A stretch of DNA of 64,000 bases from Solidesulfovibrio carbinoliphilus subsp. oakridgensis (GTDB lineage: Bacteria > Desulfobacterota > Desulfovibrionia > Desulfovibrionales > Desulfovibrionaceae). The stretch spans positions 2,617,001-2,681,000 of the forward strand of contig NZ_CM001368.1 in the NCBI RefSeq assembly GCF_000177215.2. Reading direction: 5' to 3'. Below are positions 1 to 8,546 of the stretch, in pieces (within the stretch, counting starts at the first letter, position 1; each line of letters starts with the position of its first letter). The position numbers and the translations under genes are program-made. The notes beneath the pieces are model-generated. The model saw only the letters and a program-made list of their open reading frames with translations. It did no database searches and was not told the origin of the DNA.

Positions 1-23
1 CCGAAGACATCAAGGAAGGCTGA
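1..23 (+). CDS. 3' tail of an upstream gene (partial)
   Basis: Only the last six codons are visible, encoding EDIKEG and then TGA at 21-23. The stop lies one base before the pheA start and the tail carries the pheA ribosome binding site (AAGGAAGG), so the two genes are probably cotranscribed. From memory, the gene before pheA in Desulfovibrio is the archaeal-type 3-dehydroquinate synthase II; that identity is inferred from context only. Confidence 0.45.
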
Positions 24-24
24 G

Positions 25-1215
25 ATGACTGCCAACGCGACAGGCAACACGGGGGGCGACGCGCCGGCCGACGGTCCGGGCGACGACGCCCGGACGGGGT
101 CCCTGGAAGAGGCCCTGCTCGATCTGCGCCGGGGCATCGACGCCACGGACGACGCCATCCTGGAACTCCTAAACCGCCGGGCGGCCTACAGCCTGGAGGT
201 CGGCCGCCGCAAGGACGGCCGGGACAGCGCCATCTTCAAGCCCTTCCGCGAGCAGGAGGTCCTCGACCGGCTGACCGGTCAAAACCCGGGCCCGCTGCCG
301 GCCGCCCACCTCCTCTCCATCTACCGGGAGATCCTCTCGTCCTCCCGCCGGCTCCAACGCCCCGAGCGGGTGGCCTACCTCGGCCCGGAAGGCACCTTCT
401 CCCACTTCGCGGCCATGGCCGCCCTCGGCCATTCCCCGGACTTCCTGCCCCAGCCGACCATCGGCGATGTCTTTGCGGCCGTGGCCGCCAAACAGGCCGA
501 CCTCGGGGTGGTGCCCCTCGAAAACTCGCTCCAGGGCACGGTCGGCCAGAGTCTCGACAACTTCCAGCGCCACGCCGTCTTCATCCAGGCCGAGATCTCC
601 TGCCGGGTGAGCCACGCCCTGCTGTCCATGGCCACGGACCTCGGCGCCATCGACACCGTCTACTCGCACCCCCAGCCCCTGGCCCAGTGCGCGGCCTGGC
701 TCAAAACCCACCTGCCGGCGGCCCGGGTCATCCCCACGGACTCGACCGCGGCCGCCGCGGCCAGGCTCGCCGCCGAGCCCCGCGCCGCCTCCATCGGCCA
801 CGTGAAACTGGCCGCCATGCACGGCCTCCATGTCCTCGCCAGCCCCATCGAGGACCTGCCCGACAACTGGACCCGGTTTTTCATCATCGGGCCCGAGGAT
901 ACCAAGCAGCAGACCCGGGACAAGACCTCCATCCTTTTTACCGTGCCAAACCGCCCGGGCGCCCTCTACCAGGTCCTCTCGCACCTGGCCGGCGAGGGCA
1001 TCAACCTGACCAAGCTCGAATCGCGGCCCATCCGGGGCGAGAAATGGCAGTACGTCTTTTTCGCCGACCTCCAGTGCGACATCACCCGCGAGGAATACAA
1101 AAAGCTCCTGGCCACGCTCAAGGAGCAGACCCACAGCCTGCGCATCCTCGGCTGCTACCCGGCCGGCAGGCAGGTGGATCTGGCCGATGGCGACACGGGA
1201 AAAACAGAAGCGTAG
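25..1215 (+). CDS. pheA: Bifunctional chorismate mutase / prephenate dehydratase (P-protein)
   Basis: Converts chorismate to prephenate and then to phenylpyruvate, the committed branch to phenylalanine. The 396 residues fit the three-part P-protein layout. After a disordered Gly/Ala/Asp-rich N-terminus of about 25 residues comes an AroQ-type mutase domain (about 28-110). The dehydratase domain begins at VAYLGPEGTFSH (about 116-290). A C-terminal ACT domain carries NRPGALYQVLSHLA and ESRP, the segment that binds phenylalanine for feedback inhibition in this family. The start has a strong AAGGAAGG site. It is followed by aroA and tyrA, as in the Desulfovibrio aromatic operon. Confidence 0.96.
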   Translation: MTANATGNTGGDAPADGPGDDARTGSLEEALLDLRRGIDATDDAILELLNRRAAYSLEVGRRKDGRDSAIFKPFREQEVLDRLTGQNPGPLPAAHLLSIYREILSSSRRLQRPERVAYLGPEGTFSHFAAMAALGHSPDFLPQPTIGDVFAAVAAKQADLGVVPLENSLQGTVGQSLDNFQRHAVFIQAEISCRVSHALLSMATDLGAIDTVYSHPQPLAQCAAWLKTHLPAARVIPTDSTAAAAARLAAEPRAASIGHVKLAAMHGLHVLASPIEDLPDNWTRFFIIGPEDTKQQTRDKTSILFTVPNRPGALYQVLSHLAGEGINLTKLESRPIRGEKWQYVFFADLQCDITREEYKKLLATLKEQTHSLRILGCYPAGRQVDLADGDTGKTEA

Positions 1216-1261
1216 GGAAGAAAAGATTTCCGGGGGGGAATCATTCCCCCCGGACCCCCAG
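1216..1261. repeat. Intergenic hairpin repeat, degenerate module A
   Basis: A G-run and C-run dyad around 1230-1253 preceded by GAAGAAAAGAT and followed by GGACCCCCA. It matches the module seen at 2620, 8457, 55990 and 63943 but has lost the CCTCCGGCGGCC part. It lies in the pheA-aroA gap and lacks a T-tract. Confidence 0.7.
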
Positions 1262-1282
1262 AACGGGAAAAAAGGAAATCGC

Positions 1283-2605
1283 ATGCCGACCGTCACCGCC
1301 CCGCCATCCAAGTCCGTGTCGCACCGGGCCGTCATCGCCGCGAGCCTGGCCGCCGGCACGAGCCGATTGACCGGCGTCCTCGACAGCCAGGACCTGACCC
1401 GGACCCGGGAATGCCTGGCCGCCATGGGCGCGGCCTTCCACCCCCAAAGCGACGGCTCGGTCATCGTCTCCGGCACCGCCGGCCGGCCCCAGGGCGGGGA
1501 TGCCGAGACCGAGGACCCGATCGTCCTCGATGTCGGCGAATCCGGCACCACCTGCCGGCTTTTGACCGCCGTGGCCGCCGCCGGACGCGGCGTCTTCGAG
1601 ATCCGGGGCCACGGCCGCATGCACGACCGGCCCATCGGCGAGCTGATCCGGGCCCTCATGCCCCTTGGCCTCGAAGCCCTCTACCTCGGCAAGTCCAACT
1701 GCCCGCCGGTCGTCCTGGTCGGCAAGGGCCTGCGCGGCGGCACCACGTCGATCTCCCTCGAAGACAGCTCCCAGTTCCTCTCCGGCCTGCTCCTGGCCGC
1801 GCCCATGGCCACCGCCCCGCTGACCATCGAGATTTCCGGCCAAAAGACCGTGTCCTGGCCCTACGTGGCCATCACCCTCTCGACACTCTCCGACTTCGGC
1901 GTGCCCTTTGTCGTGGAGACCCTCTCCGGCGACGCCTGGACGGCCACGGACTGGAAAAAGCTGACCGATGTCACTCCCGGGAAGGTCCGCTTCGCCATGC
2001 GCCCGGCCGGCTACGTCCCCCGCGACTATGCCGTGGAAGGCGACTGGTCGAGCGCCTCCTATTTCCTGGCCGCCGGGGCCATCGGCCAGGCCCCCGTCAC
2101 CGTGACCGGCCTGCGCGCCGATTCGCTCCAGGGCGACCGGGCCATGCTCGACATCCTCATCCGCATGGGCGCGCGCATCGAAATGACGAGCCAGGGCATC
2201 ACCGTCTTCCCGAGCGAACTCGTGGGCCAGGACCTGGACATGGGCCGCTGCCCGGACCTCGTGCCGACCGTCGCCGTGGCCGCCTGCTTCGCCGCCGGCG
2301 AGACCGTCATCCGCAACGTGGCCCACCTGCGCCTCAAGGAATCCGACCGCATCGAGTCCGTGGCCGAAAACTGCATCCAGGCCGGGGCCGTCGTCACGGT
2401 CCTCCCCGACGGCATGCGCATCAAGCCCCGCCCCCTGCCGCGCGGGGAGCGCGTCGCATTTTCCGCCTTCTGCGACCACCGGCTGGCCATGTCCGCCGCC
2501 CTCTTCGAACTGGCCGGCATCGAGGTGGCCCTCGACGAACCCGCCTGCGTCGCCAAGTCCTTCCCGGAATTCTGGGAAAAGTGGGACGAGGTGCGCAGGG
2601 GATAA
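1283..2605 (+). CDS. aroA: 3-phosphoshikimate 1-carboxyvinyltransferase (EPSP synthase)
   Basis: Joins phosphoenolpyruvate to shikimate-3-phosphate, the step before chorismate synthase. The 440 residues show the family signatures: SKSVSHRAVIAASLA near the N-terminus (substrate-binding Lys-Ser), GESGTTCRLLTA (about 78-90) and HLRLKESDRIESVAENC in the C-terminal domain. I chose ATG 1283 because the protein begins directly with the canonical first strand (MPTVTAPPSKSVSHR). The 32 codons upstream of it are translated hairpin repeat and look unlike any AroA. An AAGGAAAT site precedes this ATG. Confidence 0.95.
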   Translation: MPTVTAPPSKSVSHRAVIAASLAAGTSRLTGVLDSQDLTRTRECLAAMGAAFHPQSDGSVIVSGTAGRPQGGDAETEDPIVLDVGESGTTCRLLTAVAAAGRGVFEIRGHGRMHDRPIGELIRALMPLGLEALYLGKSNCPPVVLVGKGLRGGTTSISLEDSSQFLSGLLLAAPMATAPLTIEISGQKTVSWPYVAITLSTLSDFGVPFVVETLSGDAWTATDWKKLTDVTPGKVRFAMRPAGYVPRDYAVEGDWSSASYFLAAGAIGQAPVTVTGLRADSLQGDRAMLDILIRMGARIEMTSQGITVFPSELVGQDLDMGRCPDLVPTVAVAACFAAGETVIRNVAHLRLKESDRIESVAENCIQAGAVVTVLPDGMRIKPRPLPRGERVAFSAFCDHRLAMSAALFELAGIEVALDEPACVAKSFPEFWEKWDEVRRG

Positions 2606-2619
2606 GGCGGGGGAGGGAA

Positions 2620-2672
2620 GAGAAGATGCCTCCGGCGGCCGGGGGGGATGATCCCCCCCGGACCCCCTCGAC
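2620..2672. repeat. Intergenic hairpin repeat, module A
   Basis: Module beginning AGAAGATGCCTCCGGCGGCC, then a G7/C7 dyad around GATGATC, then GGACCCCCT. It is near-identical to copies at 8457, 55990 and 63943, with reverse copies at 56154 and 58298. It lies between aroA and tyrA. Confidence 0.85.
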
Positions 2673-2708
2673 GGGTTCTTGTAAATTAACTTTATAAATA
2701 AGTAGCCT

Positions 2709-3611
2709 ATGAACGATACGAACAATAAAACGAACAGCCCGCCTACGCCGATAAAAGTTTTTGGGGAAGGTGGGGGTCCGGGGGAGGAAACCCCTTTTTT
2801 CAAAAAGGGGTTTCCTCCCCCGGAATCGCCGGCCACCGTCAACACCCTGGCCGTCATCGGGGCCCGGGGGGGAATGGGGAAGCTGATCGTCAACAAGAGC
2901 CGCGCGGCGGGCCTGGATGTCCGGGAGCTGGACCGGCCGCTGACGCCGGAGAAGATCGCGAAGGCCGTGGCCGGGGCGGACATGGTGCTTCTCTCCGTGC
3001 CGGTCTACGCCACGGCCGAGGTGGCCGGGCTTTTGGCCGGGCACCTGGACGGCAGGCAGGTCCTGGCCGATGTCGGCTCGGTCAAGACCCTGCCCATCGC
3101 CGGCATGGTCGAGCACTACCCCGGCCCGGTAGTCGGCACGCATCCGCTCTTCGGCCCGGAGCCCGGGCCCGGGGACGCCCTTCGCGTGGCGGTCATGGAC
3201 GGCCGGCCGGGTCGGGACTCCTTTGCCACGGCGGCGGTCGCCGACTGGTGCGCCCGCATCGGGTTTACCCCCTTCGCCTCCACGGCCGAGGAGCACGACC
3301 GGGCGGCGGCCTTTGTCCAGGGGCTCAATTTCGTGACCAGCGTGGCCTATTTCGCGGCCCAGGCCGCGGGCGGCGACGTGCAAAAGTACCTGACCCCGTC
3401 TTTTACCCGCCGGCTGGTGGCGGCGGAAAAGCTCATCACCCAGGACGCGGCGCTTTTCGCCGCGCTTTTCGAGGCCAATCCGTACAGCCATGAGGCCGTG
3501 CGCAATTACCGCAGTTTGCTGAACCTCGCCGCCGGCGGCGATGTGGATTTGCTCGTGCGCCGCGCCGAGGCGTGGTGGACCGCCAAGACCGAGAAAAAGG
3601 ACAATCCATGA
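2709..3611 (+). CDS. tyrA: Prephenate dehydrogenase with a repeat-derived N-terminal extension
   Basis: NAD(P)-dependent oxidative decarboxylation of prephenate, leading to tyrosine. The Rossmann fold starts only at residue about 41 (TLAVIGARGGMGKLIVNKSR). A C-terminal dimerisation domain follows with GTHPLFGPEP and EEHDRAAAFVQGLNF. The first 40 residues (KVFGEGGGPGEETPFFKKGF) are the translation of intergenic repeat module B. I find no in-frame ATG, GTG or TTG between the repeat and the Rossmann strand, so ATG 2709 is the only clear start, though it lacks a good ribosome binding site. The stop overlaps the trpE start (ATGA). Function is secure; the N-terminus is unusual. Confidence 0.88.
   Translation: MNDTNNKTNSPPTPIKVFGEGGGPGEETPFFKKGFPPPESPATVNTLAVIGARGGMGKLIVNKSRAAGLDVRELDRPLTPEKIAKAVAGADMVLLSVPVYATAEVAGLLAGHLDGRQVLADVGSVKTLPIAGMVEHYPGPVVGTHPLFGPEPGPGDALRVAVMDGRPGRDSFATAAVADWCARIGFTPFASTAEEHDRAAAFVQGLNFVTSVAYFAAQAAGGDVQKYLTPSFTRRLVAAEKLITQDAALFAALFEANPYSHEAVRNYRSLLNLAAGGDVDLLVRRAEAWWTAKTEKKDNP
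2753..2823. repeat. Hairpin repeat, module B, lying inside the tyrA coding region
   Basis: Starts AAAAGTTTTTGGGGAAGG, then GGGGGTCCGGGGGAGG, then a long stem whose arms (2779-2801 and 2801-2823) meet at a T6/A5 tip. Related copies are at 8547, 19865, 58091 and 60262. Elsewhere the element is intergenic; here it is read in frame. Confidence 0.85.
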
Positions 3612-5026
3612 GTGCGATCACGCTTACGCAGGAAGGGACGTGGCTCCCGGCCGACGTGCAGACGCCGATAAGCCTCTTCCTGGGGCTGGTTGGCGAGAGG
3701 CCGGGGATACTTCTCGAAAGCGCCGAAGTGGACGGACGGCTGGGCCGCTACAGCCTGATCGCCTGGGATTTCCGGCTGCGGCTGCGCCTCAAGGCCGGCA
3801 GGCTCGACGTCAGCGCCCGTGACGCCCGACTGGCCCCGCTCGAAGCCCACACGGGCCTCGGGTTCGTGGAAGGGATGCGGGCCGTCATGGCCGACCTGCA
3901 CGTCCTGGCCCCGGCCGGGTTTGCGGACATCCCGCCCATCACCCGGTCCCTGGTCGGCTATTTCGGCTACGGCCTGGCCGGCATCTTCGAGCCCAAGCTG
4001 GCCCCGGTTCTGCCGCCCGAGGAGGCCGAATTCTGTCTGGTCCTGCCCGGCCGGGTGGTGCTTTTCGACCACGTCAAGCACCGGTGCCTCCACCTGTCGC
4101 TCGACGAGGGCAAGAAAGCCCGCATCGAGTACGCCAACATCTTCGCCACCATGGACCGGCCGGTCATCGGCCGGACCGTCAACAATCCCGAGGCCGCAGG
4201 CTACATGGAGAGCGTCACCCGGGCCAAGGAGATGATCCGGGCCGGCGAGTGCATCCAGACGGTCCTCTCCACCCAGTTTTCCGCCCCCTTCTCCGGCGAC
4301 CCCTTCGTGGTCTATAGAAGGCTGCGGCAGGTCAATCCCTCGCCCTACATGTTTTTCATGCGCCTGCCGCGCGTGACCCTCGTCGGATCCTCCCCCGAGC
4401 TCCTCATCCGCTGCCGCGACGGCGAGCTGACCACCTGCCCCATCGCCGGCACAAGGCCGCGCGGGGCCTCGCCCGAGGAGGACGACCGTCTGGCCGAGGA
4501 ACTCCTGGCCGACCCCAAGGAGCGGGCCGAGCACGTCATGCTGGTGGATCTCGGCCGCAACGACCTCGGCCGCATGGCCGAGCGCGGCACGGTCAAGGTG
4601 GAGAAGTTCATGGCCGTGGAGCGGTTCTCCCACGTCATGCACATCGTCTCCTACGTGACGGCCAGGCTCAAGAAGGGACTCGACGCCCTGGACGTGCTCA
4701 AATGCGCCTTCCCGGCCGGCACCTTGTCCGGCGCGCCCAAGGTCCGGGCCATGGAGATCATCGGCGAGCTCGAAAACAACCTGCCCCGCGGCCCCTACGC
4801 CGGCTGTATCGGCTGGATCGGCCTGGACGAGGGCGCGGTCAACCTGGACACGGGCATCACCATCCGAAGCCTGTGGATCCGGGACGGCATGGTCTCCTGG
4901 CAGGCCGGGGCCGGCATCGTCTACGATTCCGATCCCGCGACCGAATGGAAGGAGTGCCAGAACAAGGCCCGGGTCATTGCCGAAGTGCTGGCGGCCAAGG
5001 AGGAAGGCGATGTTTTTACTTATTGA
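3608..5026 (+). CDS. trpE: Anthranilate synthase component I
   Basis: Makes anthranilate from chorismate, using ammonia supplied by TrpG; first step of tryptophan synthesis. The 472 residues carry chorismate-binding enzyme motifs: PSPYMFFMRL, GSSPELLIR, GTRPRG, DPKERAEHVMLVDLGRNDLGR and PAGTLSGAPKVRAMEII. The N-terminal part has the LLESAEVDGRLGRYSLIAWD segment associated with tryptophan feedback in TrpE. The start overlaps the tyrA stop by ATGA, and the gene ends 17 bases inside trpG, so it is translationally coupled on both sides. Confidence 0.96.
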   Translation: MSAITLTQEGTWLPADVQTPISLFLGLVGERPGILLESAEVDGRLGRYSLIAWDFRLRLRLKAGRLDVSARDARLAPLEAHTGLGFVEGMRAVMADLHVLAPAGFADIPPITRSLVGYFGYGLAGIFEPKLAPVLPPEEAEFCLVLPGRVVLFDHVKHRCLHLSLDEGKKARIEYANIFATMDRPVIGRTVNNPEAAGYMESVTRAKEMIRAGECIQTVLSTQFSAPFSGDPFVVYRRLRQVNPSPYMFFMRLPRVTLVGSSPELLIRCRDGELTTCPIAGTRPRGASPEEDDRLAEELLADPKERAEHVMLVDLGRNDLGRMAERGTVKVEKFMAVERFSHVMHIVSYVTARLKKGLDALDVLKCAFPAGTLSGAPKVRAMEIIGELENNLPRGPYAGCIGWIGLDEGAVNLDTGITIRSLWIRDGMVSWQAGAGIVYDSDPATEWKECQNKARVIAEVLAAKEEGDVFTY

Positions 5027-5582
5027 CAACTTCGATTCGTTCACCTTCAACGTGGTCCAGGCCTTCGAGCAGCACGGCCACGACCCGGTGGTGAAAAAAA
5101 ACGACGATCCCGAGATATTGGAACTGGCCGCCTCCGGCAAGCTCGACAAGGTCTGCATTTCGCCGGGCCCGAGCAACCCGGAAAACGCCGGCCTGTGCCT
5201 GGAATTTTTAAAGCGCCTGCCCAAGGAGACGCCGGTCTTCGGCGTCTGCCTCGGCCACCAGATCCTCGGGCATTTCGCCGGGGCCCCGGTGGTCGTGGCC
5301 GACCGGATCATGCACGGCAAGTGCTCGCCGGTGTACCACCGCGAGACCGGGCTTTTCGACGGCCTGCCCAACCCCTTCGAGTGCTGCCGCTACCATTCGC
5401 TCCTGGTGCTGGCCGCCAAGGTCCCGGACAAGCTCGAAATCACGGCCTGGACCGAGCAGAACGAGGTCATGGGCCTGCGCTACCGCGACCGCCCCTGGGT
5501 CGGCGTCCAATTCCACCCGGAGTCGGTCTTCACCCCGGACGGCATGAAGCTGATCGGCAACTTCCCGGACAAGATCCTGTAG
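5010..5582 (+). CDS. trpG: Anthranilate synthase component II (glutamine amidotransferase)
   Basis: Class I glutamine amidotransferase subunit that hydrolyses glutamine and passes ammonia to TrpE. The 190 residues begin MFLLIDNFDSFTFNVVQAF. They contain the nucleophile motif GVCLGHQILG and the C-terminal catalytic His-Glu (FHPESV). Its start lies inside the end of trpE with an AGGAAGG site in the trpE sequence. It is a stand-alone amidotransferase, not fused to TrpD as in enterobacteria. Confidence 0.96.
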   Translation: MFLLIDNFDSFTFNVVQAFEQHGHDPVVKKNDDPEILELAASGKLDKVCISPGPSNPENAGLCLEFLKRLPKETPVFGVCLGHQILGHFAGAPVVVADRIMHGKCSPVYHRETGLFDGLPNPFECCRYHSLLVLAAKVPDKLEITAWTEQNEVMGLRYRDRPWVGVQFHPESVFTPDGMKLIGNFPDKIL

Positions 5583-5588
5583 GGGCTT

Positions 5589-5611
5589 GCCGGTGTCCGA
5601 CGGACACCGGC
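5589..5611. promoter_or_regulatory. Perfect 23-bp palindrome between trpG and the HEPN gene
   Basis: GCCGGTGTCCG, a central A, then CGGACACCGGC: an 11-bp arm each side of one base. It has no T-tract. It could be an operator or an RNA hairpin that separates expression of the inserted HEPN gene from trpG. Confidence 0.5.
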
Positions 5612-5639
5612 CGGTCCAACCCGCAACAAGGAACCCGTT

Positions 5640-6023
5640 TTGAACACCGTCCCCGCCCTGCTCGTCAAAGCCGCCGACAGCCTGCGCGCCGCCCGGCTGC
5701 TGGCTTCCGAGGGCCACTTCGACTTCGCCATGAGCCGGGCCTATTTCATCATGCATTACGTGGCCGAGGCCTTTTTGCTGACCCTCAAACTCGACGTCCA
5801 CGATCCCGAAGGCGTGGTCGACGCCTTTGGCCAGCGGTTCGCCTACACCCATGTCCTGCCGCCGGTCTTCCACCGCTGGCTCGTCGAGGCCGAGGGCCTG
5901 CGCAACAAGGCCGACTTCGAGACCGATACCGGCCTGACCCCCGAAATCGTCGCCGAACAGATCGACCGGGCCAGGACCTTCATGCACCTGGCCCGCGAAG
6001 AGCTGTCGGAAGTAACGAAATAA
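5640..6023 (+). CDS. HEPN-domain protein (UPF0332-like) inserted in the trp operon
   Basis: 127-residue helical protein starting at TTG 5640 with an AAGGAAC site just upstream. It has the HEPN helix SRAYFIMHYVAEAFLL (about 38-53) and a later LRNKADFETDTGL segment. That segment resembles the R..(A)DY motif of the UPF0332/HEPN family (PF05168-like). Such proteins are often partners of minimal nucleotidyltransferases, or RNases if the RX4-6H motif is complete. Here no His follows the Arg, so RNase activity is doubtful, and no nucleotidyltransferase gene adjoins. It sits in the same direction between trpG and trpD, a position where I know of no trp gene. Family assignment is fairly sure; role unknown. 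Confidence 0.75.
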   Translation: MNTVPALLVKAADSLRAARLLASEGHFDFAMSRAYFIMHYVAEAFLLTLKLDVHDPEGVVDAFGQRFAYTHVLPPVFHRWLVEAEGLRNKADFETDTGLTPEIVAEQIDRARTFMHLAREELSEVTK

Positions 6024-6053
6024 TTCCAACTCCCTGCCCAAAGGAGCCGCACC

Positions 6054-7064
6054 GTGGAAAAACATGTCGAATGCCTGGAACTGCTCGCCATCGGCAAGGA
6101 CCTGCCGTCCGAACTCGCCACCTACGCCTTCCGGGCCATGTACACCGGCGAGATGCCGGCCTCGTGCGTGGGCGCGTTCCTGATGGGGCTCAAGACCAAG
6201 GGCGAGTCGGCCGTGGAGATCGCGGCCGGCGTCACCACCGCCCTGGAGGAGGCCCGCCTCGTTTCCGGCCTGACGGGCCCGCTCATCGACACCTGCGGCA
6301 CGGGCGGGGACAACACCTGCTCGTTTAACTGTTCGACCGCCGTGGCCCTGTATCTCGCGGCCCTTGGCCACAAGGTGGTCAAGCACGGCAACCGGGCCGT
6401 CTCCAGCTCCTGCGGCAGCGCCGACGCCGTGGAGTCGCTCGGTTTTCCGCTCATCGTCGAGCCCGACGCCGTGGCCGCGGAACTGGACAAGCACAACTTC
6501 GTCTTTCTTTTCGCCCCCAACTACCACCCGGCCTTCAAGCGCATCGGGCCCATCCGCAAGGAACTCGGGGTGCGCTCGCTTTTCAACCTCATGGGACCGC
6601 TTCTGAACCCGGCCCGGCCGACCCACCAGATCCTCGGCGTGCCGACCTCGCGCCACGTCCGGCTCATGGCCGAGGTCCTGGCGCTCACCGGCCTTTCCCA
6701 CGGCGCCGTGGTCCACGGGGCCGGCGGCTTCGACGAGCTGACCCCCTTCGGCCCGGCCGACGTCTGCTGGCTGCGCGACGGCTGGATCAAATGCGAGCGC
6801 ATCGACCCGCAGACGCTCGGCATCCCGGCCCACAAGCCGGGCGAGGTCGTGGTCGCCGGCCGCGACGAGGCGGTCCGGGTCCTGAAGGACGTCCTCTCCG
6901 GCCAGGGCAACCCGGCCATGCGCGACATGGTGGCCTTGAACCTCGGCTGCGCCCTGCACCTGCTCGAAGACGGCCTGACGCTCCGCCAGGGCGTGGAAAA
7001 GGCCCGGGACGCCATCGCCCGGGGTGCTGCGGCCGCGTTTTTCAAGGACGTGTCCCATGCTTGA
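6054..7064 (+). CDS. trpD: Anthranilate phosphoribosyltransferase
   Basis: Transfers phosphoribose from PRPP to anthranilate. The 336 residues show the PRPP-binding GTGGD (82-86) and the KHGNRAVSSSCGSADAVE stretch (about 109-126). FAPNYHPAFK and FNLMGPLLNP of the glycosyltransferase-3 fold are also present. The start is GTG 6054 preceded by AAAGGAGCC. The 3' end overlaps trpC by 8 bases. Confidence 0.96.
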   Translation: MEKHVECLELLAIGKDLPSELATYAFRAMYTGEMPASCVGAFLMGLKTKGESAVEIAAGVTTALEEARLVSGLTGPLIDTCGTGGDNTCSFNCSTAVALYLAALGHKVVKHGNRAVSSSCGSADAVESLGFPLIVEPDAVAAELDKHNFVFLFAPNYHPAFKRIGPIRKELGVRSLFNLMGPLLNPARPTHQILGVPTSRHVRLMAEVLALTGLSHGAVVHGAGGFDELTPFGPADVCWLRDGWIKCERIDPQTLGIPAHKPGEVVVAGRDEAVRVLKDVLSGQGNPAMRDMVALNLGCALHLLEDGLTLRQGVEKARDAIARGAAAAFFKDVSHA

Positions 7065-7830
7065 GAAATTCCGGGCCGCAAAGGCCCCGGCCATAAAGCG
7101 CCTCAAGGAGCTGGAGGCGGCCGAAAAGCTGCCCATGCCCCTGACGGACAAGCGGCCGTCCTTTTCCGATGCCCTCTTGGCCCACGGCCCCATCGCCGTC
7201 ATCGCGGAATACAAGCGGGCCTCGCCGTCGGCCGGCGACATCAACCTCGGCCTTGCGCCCGAGGACGTGGCGGCCCTCTACGCCGCCGCCGGGGCCGCCG
7301 CCATCTCGGTCCTGACCGAGGAAACCTACTTCAAGGGCTCCCTCGACTCCCTGGAAGCCATCAGCGCCGTGGGGCTGCCCATGCTGCGCAAGGACTTCCT
7401 GCTCCACCCGCTCCAGGTGGCCGAGACCGCCGCCACCAAGGCCTCGGCCCTGCTTCTCATCGCGCGCATGCTGACCGACCCGGAGCTTTCGGAAATGCTG
7501 GCCCTGACCTACGACGCCGGCCTCGAAGCCGTGGTCGAGGTCTTCGACGAGGCCGACCTTAACCGGGCCGAGGCGGCCGGGGCCCGCATCATCCAGGTCA
7601 ACAACCGCGACCTCGACACGCTTGAGACCGATCTGGCCGTCTCCCGCCGCATGGTCGCCCGCAAGCGGCCCGGCCGCATCTGGATCTCGGCCAGTGGCAT
7701 AACCTCCCGGGCCGATGTCCTCGGCATGGCCACCCTTGGCTACAACGCCGTCCTGGTCGGCACCTCCATCATGGCCGCCCCGGACCCGGGCGCGGCCCTG
7801 GCGATACTGACCGGCAAGGAGCCGTCATGA
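7057..7830 (+). CDS. trpC: Indole-3-glycerol-phosphate synthase
   Basis: Closes the indole ring of CdRP to give indole-3-glycerol phosphate. The 257-residue TIM barrel shows AVIAEYKRASPSAGDI (family EYKRASPS motif with catalytic Lys), LRKDFLLHPLQV and VNNRDLDTLETDL. ATG 7057 is chosen because it overlaps the trpD end and begins the normal helical N-terminus (MLEKFRAAKAPA). It is monofunctional; trpF follows as a separate gene with an ATGA overlap. Confidence 0.96.
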   Translation: MLEKFRAAKAPAIKRLKELEAAEKLPMPLTDKRPSFSDALLAHGPIAVIAEYKRASPSAGDINLGLAPEDVAALYAAAGAAAISVLTEETYFKGSLDSLEAISAVGLPMLRKDFLLHPLQVAETAATKASALLLIARMLTDPELSEMLALTYDAGLEAVVEVFDEADLNRAEAAGARIIQVNNRDLDTLETDLAVSRRMVARKRPGRIWISASGITSRADVLGMATLGYNAVLVGTSIMAAPDPGAALAILTGKEPS

Positions 7831-8516
7831 CCCCGCCCCTGGTCAAGATCTGCGGCATGACCCGCCCGGAGGATGTCCTCGGCTGCGCCGAAGCTGGGGC
7901 CGACCTGCTCGGGTTCATCTTCGCCGCCAAGAGCCCCCGCCGCCTGACGCCGGGGCAGGCCGCCGCCCTGCCCCGCACCTCGGCCCGGCGCGTCGGCGTC
8001 TTCGTGGAACAGACCCTCGGCGAGGTGCTCGCCATCATGGACGAGGCCGATCTCGACCTGGCCCAGCTCCACGGCGGCCAGGACCCGGACTTCTGCCGGG
8101 CCGTCGGGCCGGACCGGGTCATCCGGGCCTTCTGGCCGGCCAAACACCCGGACACGGCCAGCCTGGCCGCCGCCATGGCCGCCTTTGCCGGGACCATCCG
8201 CTACGCCCTGCTCGACGCCGGCACCTCCGGCGGCGGCCACGGCGTGCCGCTTGATTTCGCGCCCCTGGCCGGACTCGATCCACCCATGCCCTGGCTCCTG
8301 GCCGGCGGCCTCGGGCCCCACAACGTGGCCGAAGCCCTGCGCGTAGCCAGCCCCCACGGCCTGGACCTCAATTCCGGCGTCGAGTCCTCGCCCGGCCTCA
8401 AAGACCTCGAAAAAGTCCGGAGGTCACTTTGGACCGTGAAAGGCTGCGCCGGAGGAGCGAAGATGCCTCCGGCGGCGGGGGGATCATCCCCCCCGGACCC
8501 CCTGAAAGGGGACTGA
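7827..8516 (+). CDS. trpF: Phosphoribosylanthranilate isomerase with a repeat-derived C-terminal tail
   Basis: Amadori rearrangement of PRA to CdRP. The 229 residues begin PPLVKICGMTRPEDVLGC (catalytic Cys in the KICG motif). They continue through ALLDAGTSGGGHG, LLAGGLGPHNV and LDLNSGVESSPGLKD, the usual end of the barrel. The last 20 or so residues (KMPPAAGGSSPPDPLKGD) are a translation of intergenic repeat module A, which has moved into the 3' end and supplied a new stop. Start overlaps the trpC stop (ATGA). Confidence 0.94.
   Translation: MTPPLVKICGMTRPEDVLGCAEAGADLLGFIFAAKSPRRLTPGQAAALPRTSARRVGVFVEQTLGEVLAIMDEADLDLAQLHGGQDPDFCRAVGPDRVIRAFWPAKHPDTASLAAAMAAFAGTIRYALLDAGTSGGGHGVPLDFAPLAGLDPPMPWLLAGGLGPHNVAEALRVASPHGLDLNSGVESSPGLKDLEKVRRSLWTVKGCAGGAKMPPAAGGSSPPDPLKGD
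8457..8512. repeat. Hairpin repeat, module A, encoding the trpF C-terminus
   Basis: GAAGATGCCTCCGGCGGCGG followed by a G/C dyad around GATCATC and GGACCCCCTGAAAGGGG. Same orientation as the copies at 2620, 55990 and 63943. It overlaps the last codons of trpF. Confidence 0.85.
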
Positions 8517-8546
8517 CAGAACTGTCGCGCACGTCGCGAAGCCCGT

